From: Ilumatobacter sp963746265
Lineage (GTDB): Bacteria > Actinomycetota > Acidimicrobiia > Acidimicrobiales > Ilumatobacteraceae
Length of the DNA stretch: 64,000 nt
NCBI GenBank assembly: GCA_963746265.1
Contig: CAVVAM010000012.1
Span: 62,001 to 126,000 of the forward strand
Direction: 5' to 3'
Shown here: positions 26,193 to 32,580 of the stretch, piece after piece
How positions within the stretch are numbered: the stretch's first letter is position 1
Layout: the number at the start of each line of letters is the position of its first letter
Program-made: the position numbers and the translations under genes
The notes under the pieces: model-generated
Databases searched by the model: none
What the model was told of the DNA's origin: nothing
The model's input: only the letters and a program-made list of their open reading frames with translations

Positions 26193-26219
26193 GCGGTCTC
26201 GACCGTGTGTTCAGTGTGT

Positions 26220-27047
26220 TCAGTCCAGGGCGAAGTGTGGTGGCCGGTGCAGCACGACCGGGCAGGCGGCGGCCCTGACCACCGCGGCCGCCGTGCTCCC
26301 CATGCTCAGGCGGGACAATCCCGTTCGTCCGTGTGTACTCATCACGATCAGGCTCGCCTTGTTGTGCAGGGCGTAGTCGGTGATCGCCTTGGCCGCTGAC
26401 GGGCCGTGCAACACGTCGAACTCGACGTCGTGATGTGACTGGGCCTGCAGGTCGTGGGCGAGCCGGTTCGTGTACGAACTCTCGAACACGTCGATCCCGG
26501 CCGGCACCACCTCCGTCAGCACCTCCACGATCCAGGGAGTCGCACCCAACGCGATTCCCCACGAGGCAGCGAGCGGCAAGGACGTCTCGGAGAAGTCCGA
26601 ACCGTCGACCGGCACGACGATGTCACCGGCGAAGGACTCGAACTGCTCGACGTGCGGCCCCACCACGATGATCGGACCGAGCATCACGCGCAACACCTCG
26701 TCGGCGACGCTGCCGAGCACTGCCGCCGTTCGGCCACGGCCCGTCGAGCTCATCACGATCATCGACCCGTCGACGGACTCGGCGTGCCGAGCGAGCACGG
26801 CTCCCACCGTGTCATCCGGTTTCGACTCCGCCTCCAGCGCCGTGATCGACGGTTCGACCCCGAGGCTCGGCAGGAACTCGAGACCGCTACGCATCTCGCT
26901 CATGACGCGGTCGGCGTCGTACGACTCGAACACGACCGCCGTCAGTTCCAGGTCGGCGTCGCACCCGGCCGCGATGGTCGCGCCGATCTTGGCGGCGTTC
27001 CACGCCTGCTGCGAACCGTCGATGGGAACGATGATGCGTTGAAACAT
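26220..27047 (-). CDS. Universal stress protein, two tandem Usp domains
   Basis: 275 aa with an ideal GGAGG site before ATG 27047. Domain one (1-140) has IIVPIDGSQQ and the ATP-binding pattern STGRGRTAAVLGS; domain two has IVVPVDGSDFSETS and STHGRTGLSRLSMGST, both fitting G-x2-G-x9-G-S/T. This is the layout of mycobacterial DosR-regulated Usps such as Rv2623. Divergent from the devR-like gene with 177 bp between them. Confidence 0.92.
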   Translation of the reverse strand: MFQRIIVPIDGSQQAWNAAKIGATIAAGCDADLELTAVVFESYDADRVMSEMRSGLEFLPSLGVEPSITALEAESKPDDTVGAVLARHAESVDGSMIVMSSTGRGRTAAVLGSVADEVLRVMLGPIIVVGPHVEQFESFAGDIVVPVDGSDFSETSLPLAASWGIALGATPWIVEVLTEVVPAGIDVFESSYTNRLAHDLQAQSHHDVEFDVLHGPSAAKAITDYALHNKASLIVMSTHGRTGLSRLSMGSTAAAVVRAAACPVVLHRPPHFALD

Positions 27048-27089
27048 TGCTTCCTCCGGCTGTGTCTCTCGGCCCAGGTTGCCAGGAGC

Positions 27090-27103
27090 GGGACCGTCCG
27101 CCA
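27090..27103. promoter_or_regulatory. Weak DosR-like site between Usp and devR-like genes
   Basis: GGGACCGTCCGCCA keeps the GGGAC half but has mismatches in the other half. It lies 43 bp from the Usp start and 122 bp from the regulator start. A low-affinity or chance match. Confidence 0.25.
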
Positions 27104-27224
27104 AGAGTCCAACGTCACGGAGTTCGGGCCAGCACCATCTCAGGTGGGGAGCATCGGTGACTTTCGCCTCTGGACGTGACCTCCTGCCCTACCCTCGGCG
27201 GTCGGGTCGGCGTAGGTTCGAGGT

Positions 27225-27917
27225 ATGGACGAAGGTCGTACGATCACGGTGTTCCTGGTGGACGATCACGAGATGGTGCGCGACGGTGTTCGGGCCTTGC
27301 TCGACGCCGAGCCCGACATCACCGTCGTCGGGGAGGCGGGCGACGCAGAGGCGGCGATCGGTCGAATCGTGATCGCACGACCCGATGTGGCGCTGCTCGA
27401 CGTGAACCTGCCGGATCGCAGCGGAATCGAAGTCTGCCGGGAGCTGGCCGAGCGGTGCCCCGACGTGAAGTCCTTGATGCTCACGTCGTTCGGCGAGGGC
27501 GAGGCGTTGTTCGATGCCATCGTCGCCGGTGCTGCGGGCTACGTGATGAAGCACGTACGCGGCCTCGACCTCGTGGAGTGCGTCCGCAAGGTCGCGCAGG
27601 GCGAGTCGTTGATCGACCACGCCGCCGCTGCACATCTGCGCGAGCGCGTCGCCGCAGGTGAGTTCGACCCGGCGATCTCGGCGCTGACCCCGCAAGAGCG
27701 CCGCATCCTCGATCTGCTCGCCGGCGGCCTGACCAACCGTGACATCGCCGAGGAGCTCTTCCTGTCGGACAAGACCGTCAAGAACTACGTCTCGAGCCTG
27801 CTCATGAAGCTCGGCATGTCGAGGCGCTCTGAAGCGGCTGCCTACGCAGCCCGGCTCGACGAACGACGCCGCTCGTACGTCCACTCGATGTCCGACCTCG
27901 CACCCGTCAGGTACTGA
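27225..27917 (+). CDS. devR: NarL/FixJ-family response regulator, DevR/DosR-like
   Basis: 230 aa. The receiver domain has the acidic pair in FLVDDHE, phosphoacceptor Asp59 in ALLDVNLPD, the switch Thr/Ser in LTSFG and Lys109 in GYVMKH. The LuxR-type helix-turn-helix ends with LTNRDIAEELFLSDKTVKNYVSSLLMKLGM. The KTVKNYVS recognition helix, whose Lys and Asn contact GGG half-sites in mycobacterial DosR, is retained, as are ARPDVALLDV, VCREL and AGAAGYV. The match to DevR along the whole length makes orthology likely, though other NarL members cannot be fully excluded. It probably controls the boxes listed in this window. Confidence 0.88.
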   Translation: MDEGRTITVFLVDDHEMVRDGVRALLDAEPDITVVGEAGDAEAAIGRIVIARPDVALLDVNLPDRSGIEVCRELAERCPDVKSLMLTSFGEGEALFDAIVAGAAGYVMKHVRGLDLVECVRKVAQGESLIDHAAAAHLRERVAAGEFDPAISALTPQERRILDLLAGGLTNRDIAEELFLSDKTVKNYVSSLLMKLGMSRRSEAAAYAARLDERRRSYVHSMSDLAPVRY

Positions 27918-27956
27918 TCCCGTCGCTCCTCGGGGCGGGGCATCACGCTCGGTCGG

Positions 27957-29414
27957 TCACCCGTCGGTGCCGAGCGGCACCGCCCATTGGGCACGCACAC
28001 CGTGGGGCGTGGTCGGCGCCACTGCGAACGAGCCGCCGAGCGCTCGCGCCCGGGCGATCAGGTTCGGCAGGCCATTGCCGTGGTCGGTCGTGTCGGACAT
28101 GCCGACTCCGTCGTCCTCGACCGTCACCGACATCGATCGCCCGTCGATGCGGATGGTGACGTCGACGACGGATGCGTCGGCGTGGCGGACCACGTTCGAG
28201 AGCAACTCGCGGACCACCGCCGCCGCTTCGCCGGCTGCGTCCTCGGTGACCGACGCATCGATGGGGCCGACGAAGCGGAGACTCGGAGTGAAACCCAGCA
28301 GATCGGCGACGCGGTCGATCTCGGCGGCCACGGCGGCTCTGAGGCCACGCTCGGCAGCATGCGGCCGCCGGAGATCGAAGATCGTCGAACGAATCTCGCG
28401 AATCACCTCATCCAGTGCGTCGACCGCGTCGCCCATCCGCTCGGCGGCGACACCGGACGAACCGGACACGGCCGACTCGAGCCGCATGGCGATGGCGAAC
28501 AACCGCTGGATCACGGTGTCGTGCAGGTCGCGGGCGATGCGGTCGTGATCGGCCATGCTGCGAAGTTGCTCGACCTGTGCGTTGGTCGCGATCAGCTCGA
28601 GCGTGATCGCGATCGCACTCGCGAACTCGCGCGCGACGTCACCGTCGACCGGGAGGAACCGCGGCGACATCGCCGAACGGGCCGCGACCAGCACTCCTTC
28701 GACCGACTGCGACCTCACCGGCACCACGACCAACTCGGTGATCGAGTCCGACGCCCCTGGCACGTCACGCCCCGGAATGATCGTCGACGTGGGGACCCCG
28801 TCGATGAGACCGTCGGAGATCATCCGGTCGACGACGGCCCGATTCGTTCCGTCACCACACTCGGCGGCGACCTCGAGCGCACGGCCACCTCCGGGCCGGA
28901 GCACCAGCCAGGACGTCGTCGCGTTCAGCAGCCGACAGGCCAACTCCACGGCGCGCTGTTCGACCTCGGCCTCTGACTCGCCCGCGAGCGACGCGGTGAG
29001 GATGTCGTTCGTGGCGGCGAGGCGGCCGATCAGCCGCTGCATCGTCGACATCTCCCTGACGAACGCCGCCACCAGCAACTCGGGCCCTCGAACGGGCACG
29101 AGCGCGATCGCGACGTCGAAGTCGTAGCCCGCCCGGTGACGGGCGCGGAGCGAGATGCCCGCCCCCATCGGTCTCGCCGCGGGCTCGTGCATGAACCGGT
29201 CGTGGTGAGCCCGGTGCTGCGCCTCGACATCGTCGGGGATGAGCAGGGCGTACGGCTGACCGATCAACTCCCCCTGCTCGTAACCGAAGACATCGCGAAC
29301 GGATTCGTTGGCGTAGCGGATCGCACCGCTCCCGTCGACCACGACGATCGCGTCTGCGGAGTCCTCGACCAGGCCGGCGAGCGACGATACGTCGAGACCG
29401 ATATCCGTCGCCAT
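27957..29414 (-). CDS. Sensor histidine kinase, DevS/DosT-like
   Basis: 485 aa from ATG 29414 (GTG 29417 is possible). Order: an N-terminal PAS domain (IVVVDGSGAIRYANESVRDVFGYEQGELIG), one GAF-like domain at about 140-270, a HisKA_3 dimerisation helix with phosphoacceptor His in DRIARDLHDTVIQRLFA, EIRSTIFDLRRP, and an HATPase with ELLSNVVRHADAS and GNGLPNLIARARALGG. The H-box is nearly identical to that of mycobacterial DevS/DosT, but those proteins start with two GAF domains and no PAS, so the heme-binding arrangement cannot be assumed. It converges on the regulator gene with 39 bp between the stops. Confidence 0.88.
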   Translation of the reverse strand: MATDIGLDVSSLAGLVEDSADAIVVVDGSGAIRYANESVRDVFGYEQGELIGQPYALLIPDDVEAQHRAHHDRFMHEPAARPMGAGISLRARHRAGYDFDVAIALVPVRGPELLVAAFVREMSTMQRLIGRLAATNDILTASLAGESEAEVEQRAVELACRLLNATTSWLVLRPGGGRALEVAAECGDGTNRAVVDRMISDGLIDGVPTSTIIPGRDVPGASDSITELVVVPVRSQSVEGVLVAARSAMSPRFLPVDGDVAREFASAIAITLELIATNAQVEQLRSMADHDRIARDLHDTVIQRLFAIAMRLESAVSGSSGVAAERMGDAVDALDEVIREIRSTIFDLRRPHAAERGLRAAVAAEIDRVADLLGFTPSLRFVGPIDASVTEDAAGEAAAVVRELLSNVVRHADASVVDVTIRIDGRSMSVTVEDDGVGMSDTTDHGNGLPNLIARARALGGSFAVAPTTPHGVRAQWAVPLGTDG

Positions 29415-29730
29415 CACGCACCACCCCGAGGCCGGACGTCAGGCCCGGCGACTGGCGATCGCCGTGGGTCGTCGGCCGAGACGGTCACGGTCACGGTCAC
29501 GGACGAAGCGGATCGATGATGCGGACGACGCACCCGCCGGGCCGCCGCAAGCTGTGCCGATCCGCGCACCGGCACCGATTCGGACCCGCCGACGACGACG
29601 GGTCGCAGATCGTCGAGGACGCGGCGAGCCACCCATACGATGGTACCGAGTCCCGGGCCCGTACTCAGCATGTGACGTTTGCCTCTGAGGCGGGCCGGGC
29701 GCGACGTCGCAGACTGGTTGCGGAGGGAGC
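29415..29730. other. Divergent intergenic region, kinase / APH-AAA fusion genes
   Basis: About 315 bp without a gene. It contains 3.7 copies of the hexamer ACGGTC (29481-29502), a GGGTCGTCGGCC sequence at 29466 that is one base short of the DosR-like spacing, and GAGTCCCGGGCCCGTACTC at 29649-29667, a loose palindrome with a CCCGGG core. The plus-strand gene has a clear GGAGGG site. No promoter could be fixed. Confidence 0.4.
29481..29502 (+). repeat. Hexanucleotide tandem repeat (ACGGTC)
   Basis: Three full copies and a four-base partial copy of ACGGTC lie upstream of the kinase gene. It is a short simple repeat that could vary by slippage; its regulatory meaning is unknown. Confidence 0.7.
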
Positions 29731-31218
29731 ATGTCGACACCCGACTCGTCGACCGGTTCGGTCGAGACTCACATCTCATCCGTCTTCTTCGCCGGGGACC
29801 GGGCGTACAAGCTGCTCAAGCCCATACGCACCGGATTCCTGGACCACTCGGACGTCGGGAGACGAATGGAGGCGATCCGGCGCGAGTACGAGTTGAACCG
29901 ACGCTTGGCCCCCGATGTCTACCTCGGCGTCGACGACCTCCACGAAGACGGTCGACTCAGCGACGGGATCCTCGTGATGCGCCGACTTCCCGGCGAACGG
30001 CGACTGTCGACCTTGGTCGACGACGCCGAATTCGCCGATCACCTGCGGCGTATCGCTCACGTGATCGCTGCGTTCCACGCCTCGCTCCCGCCGGTCGAGC
30101 GTCGATTCCCGATGGCGACCGCCGCCGGGCTGGCCGCGCTGTGGAGCTCCAGCTTCGAAGAGATCGAGCCCTCGGTCGGCGCCGTGATCGACCCGTCGGA
30201 CTTCGAGCAGGTGGGTGGGCTCGCGCTCGACTACCTCCACCACTCCGAGCCACTCTTCGAGCGTCGCCAGCGGAACGGGCTCATCAAGGACGGTCACGGC
30301 GACCTCATCGCCGAGGACATCTTCATGCTCGACGACGGACCGCGCATCCTCGACTGCCTCGCGTTCGACGACAACTACCGGGTCAGCGACGTGCTGGCCG
30401 ACATCGCGTTTCTCGTGATGGACGTGGAGCGACTGGCCGGCCCACGCGCAGCCCGGCAACTCATGGCGTGGTACTGCGAGTTCTCGGCCGAGCATCATCC
30501 AGCCTCGCTCGCCCATCACTATGTCGCGTACCGCGCCCACGTGCGAACGAAGGTCGCGCTGCTGCGCCTCCGGCAGGGTGACCCGTCGGCGGTCGGGATC
30601 GCACGCCGGCATCACGACCAGGCGCTCGATCACCTGTTGCGAGCGCGCCGTCGACTCGTCCTGGTCGGTGGAGGGCCGGGATCCGGCAAGACGACCACCG
30701 CGAATGCGCTCGCCGACCGGCTCAACTGGTCGGTGCTCGACACCGACACGCTGCGCAAGGATCTTCGAGGCATCGACCACGACGACCACGACGTGGCCGC
30801 CCATCCGGACCTGTACGGATCGGAGGCGACCGAGGCGACGTACCGAAAGCTGCTCGAACACGCCGAGCTGCTGCTCATCGACGGTGAATCGGTCGTCCTC
30901 GACGCGACCTGGAGCAATGCCGCCCACCGGGACGCTGCACGAGCGATGGCCGCCCGTCACGGCGCTGCGATCGACGAGTTCGAATGCCGGCTCGACGCCG
31001 GAGTCGCCCGACGCCGGATCGCCGACCGCAACGCCCGGAGCGACGACGCCTCGGACGCCACGCCCGAGCTCGTCGAACGCATGAGACGTGATCCGTGGCC
31101 TCAAGCCGCTTCGCTCCACGCCGAGCGCTCCCCTGACGACGTGGTGGCCGATGCCGTGTTGGAGCTCTTCGGCAGCGGCGGGGTGCCAACCACCTTCGCC
31201 ACGGACGCCCGAGCGTGA
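29731..31218 (+). CDS. Aminoglycoside phosphotransferase-like/AAA kinase fusion (Rv2004c-like)
   Basis: 495 aa. Residues 1-310 form a kinase-like APH domain (VFFAGDRAYKLLKPIRTGFLDHS, DGHGDLIAEDIFMLDD with catalytic-loop HGDL, ILDCLAFDDNYRVSDVLADIAF for the metal site). Residues 315-495 form a P-loop kinase (VLVGGGPGSGKTTTANALA, then VVLDATWSNAAHRDAAR as in gluconate-kinase-like proteins). The same two-domain protein, of nearly the same length, is encoded by DosR-regulated Rv2004c of M. tuberculosis. Substrate unknown. Confidence 0.87.
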   Translation: MSTPDSSTGSVETHISSVFFAGDRAYKLLKPIRTGFLDHSDVGRRMEAIRREYELNRRLAPDVYLGVDDLHEDGRLSDGILVMRRLPGERRLSTLVDDAEFADHLRRIAHVIAAFHASLPPVERRFPMATAAGLAALWSSSFEEIEPSVGAVIDPSDFEQVGGLALDYLHHSEPLFERRQRNGLIKDGHGDLIAEDIFMLDDGPRILDCLAFDDNYRVSDVLADIAFLVMDVERLAGPRAARQLMAWYCEFSAEHHPASLAHHYVAYRAHVRTKVALLRLRQGDPSAVGIARRHHDQALDHLLRARRRLVLVGGGPGSGKTTTANALADRLNWSVLDTDTLRKDLRGIDHDDHDVAAHPDLYGSEATEATYRKLLEHAELLLIDGESVVLDATWSNAAHRDAARAMAARHGAAIDEFECRLDAGVARRRIADRNARSDDASDATPELVERMRRDPWPQAASLHAERSPDDVVADAVLELFGSGGVPTTFATDARA

Positions 31219-31220
31219 CA

Positions 31221-31279
31221 TGCTCCGAACGAATCGTCCGAACCCGTCAGGCAGGGTTCGGAATCGCTTCGACGGAGCA
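31221..31279 (+). promoter_or_regulatory. Strong two-tier hairpin upstream of a Usp gene
   Basis: The inner stem TCCGAACCC / GGGTTCGGA (31237-31245 and 31254-31262) is 9 bp and perfect with an 8-nt loop. The outer arms TGCTCCG / CGGAGCA (31221-31227, 31273-31279) also pair. It sits just after the kinase-fusion stop. It may terminate that transcript or be a 5' leader structure of the Usp mRNA; no U-tract follows. Confidence 0.6.
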
Positions 31280-31300
31280 CGAACAACAGAGGAGAACGCC

Positions 31301-31348
31301 ATGAACGTCACGACTGCCGTCCGTCACAGCATCGTGGTGGCGCCATGA
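31301..31348 (+). CDS. Possible 15-aa leader peptide coupled to a Usp gene
   Basis: MNVTTAVRHSIVVAP starts at an ATG with an excellent AGAGGAGA ribosome site, and its TGA overlaps the Usp ATG (ATGA). The Usp gene has no good site of its own, so its translation may depend on this small frame. The end HSIVVAP looks like the first strand of a Usp domain (IVVxxDGS), so the frame may be a relic of a lost domain or a true leader. Confidence 0.45.
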   Translation: MNVTTAVRHSIVVAP

Positions 31349-31794
31349 GCGAGGAGCGCCCGGTCCTGGTCGGCATCGACGGATCCGCCGATGCCCGCCA
31401 CGCGATGTGCCTCGCCGGTGAGTACGCGCTGGCGATGGGCACGGGTCTCGTCATCGTCCACGCCGTCGGGTTGACCGAGGTGATCGACGGTCGCCGAGTG
31501 GTCGCCGAGCAGCACCCTGCCGAGATCGCCGATCAGTTCTCGAGCTGGTGTGAAGCGGTCCGTACCGCCGGGGTGAACGAGTGGACGCCGGTGCTCGAAG
31601 ACGGAGCGCCGGTCGACACGATCCTGCGTGTCGCCGACGAGGTCGACGCCTCGCTCGTGGTCGTGGGCCGACAGGGATCGGGCAAGCGGCCGGAACTCCT
31701 CCTCGGAAGCACCGCTCATCAGATCGCCGAGCACAGTCCACGACCGGTCCTCGTCGTCCCACCGATCGGGCGGGTGTCGCACCCGGAGGAATGA
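31345..31794 (+). CDS. Universal stress protein, single domain
   Basis: 149 aa. VLVGIDGSADARHAM begins the fold, and the ATP-binding pattern is VVGRQGSGKRPELLLGST near the C-terminus. The N-terminal strand is complete, so the protein is not truncated by the preceding short frame. Located between the Rv2004c-like gene and a small zinc-finger gene on the plus strand. Confidence 0.88.
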   Translation: MSEERPVLVGIDGSADARHAMCLAGEYALAMGTGLVIVHAVGLTEVIDGRRVVAEQHPAEIADQFSSWCEAVRTAGVNEWTPVLEDGAPVDTILRVADEVDASLVVVGRQGSGKRPELLLGSTAHQIAEHSPRPVLVVPPIGRVSHPEE

Positions 31795-31862
31795 TCCGAG
31801 CGGCCGACAAGCTGGGCCGTTCGTCACTACCCCGCAACCGTGACGAACGCGAACACTGGGTC

Positions 31863-32012
31863 ATGGCCGACTCCAATCCGAACCACACGTGCCCCTACTG
31901 CGAGCTGGTGTTCCCGTATCACGTCGAGGTGAAGGATCACATCCTTCGCGACCATCCCGAACACGCGTCGGTCGTCGACACGATCGATCCGCACGAACTC
32001 CCGCACGCATGA
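31863..32012 (+). CDS. Small C2H2-type zinc-finger-like protein
   Basis: 49 aa. Metal ligands are apparent in CPYCELVFPYHVEVKDHILRDH: two cysteines spaced by two residues, then histidines about 12 and 17 residues later. The gene follows the Usp frame by 68 bp. Small proteins of this kind near stress genes have no known function; DNA, RNA or protein contact is possible. The ribosome site is weak. Confidence 0.65.
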   Translation: MADSNPNHTCPYCELVFPYHVEVKDHILRDHPEHASVVDTIDPHELPHA

Positions 32013-32027
32013 CTGAGGGCGGACGCG

Positions 32028-32061
32028 CATCGGTCGGGCCGCCTGACCGACCCGACCGATG
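32028..32061. terminator. Bidirectional hairpin between convergent genes
   Basis: CATCGGTCGGG and CCCGACCGATG form a perfect 11-bp stem around a 12-nt loop, in the 75-bp gap between the zinc-finger gene (plus) and a Usp gene (minus). Position and strength fit an intrinsic terminator for both strands. Confidence 0.65.
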
Positions 32062-32087
32062 GCGAACCGCGCGTTGACGCCGAGGGG

Positions 32088-32546
32088 CTACACCGCCTCA
32101 CCCTCCTCGTCGTGGACCATCATCAGACTCGTCCGTGCGTGGTTGGCGACCCGCGCCGACACGCTGCCGCGGAGGAATCGTTCCACCCGTCCGAGTCCAC
32201 GCGTGCCGATCACGATCAGATCGGCGCCGACCTCATCGGCGACGTCGAGAATCGCCGCCGCGGGGTGGTCGTCGACGAAGTGACCCTTGTGGCGGACTCC
32301 GCGCATCTCGAGGATCCGCTCCGCATCGTGGAGGTAGCCGCGCGGCGTCGAATCGACGGTGAACGTGTCGCGGAACTCGTCCGGCAGCGCCGCGATCATC
32401 CGCTCGACCTCGTGCCGCGCTGGCTGGTCGAACGCAGTGACCACGTGCACGATGCCGTCGCCGGCGACATGGTCGGTCGCGGCATCGAGGGCTCGTCGAG
32501 CGTCGTTCGAACCGTCGTATCCGACGACGACTGTGTGTGCTTTCAC
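32088..32546 (-). CDS. Universal stress protein, single domain
   Basis: 152 aa from GTG 32546, which has AAGGAG nine bases upstream. TVVVGYDGSNDARRALDAA opens the domain, and IVIGTRGLGRVERFLRGSV is the ATP-binding motif. Lies 34 bp after the P-type ATPase stop, so it is probably co-transcribed from the promoter before the CMD gene. Confidence 0.9.
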   Translation of the reverse strand: MKAHTVVVGYDGSNDARRALDAATDHVAGDGIVHVVTAFDQPARHEVERMIAALPDEFRDTFTVDSTPRGYLHDAERILEMRGVRHKGHFVDDHPAAAILDVADEVGADLIVIGTRGLGRVERFLRGSVSARVANHARTSLMMVHDEEGEAV

Positions 32547-32580
32547 GGGCAGACTCCTTCTCGTTCTGTGCCGTCTCCCA

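Noticed and set aside
29466..29479. DosR-like sequence GGGTCGTCGGCCGA before the kinase gene
   Set aside because: The half-site spacing is one base short and the right end does not match, so it was not annotated as a box.
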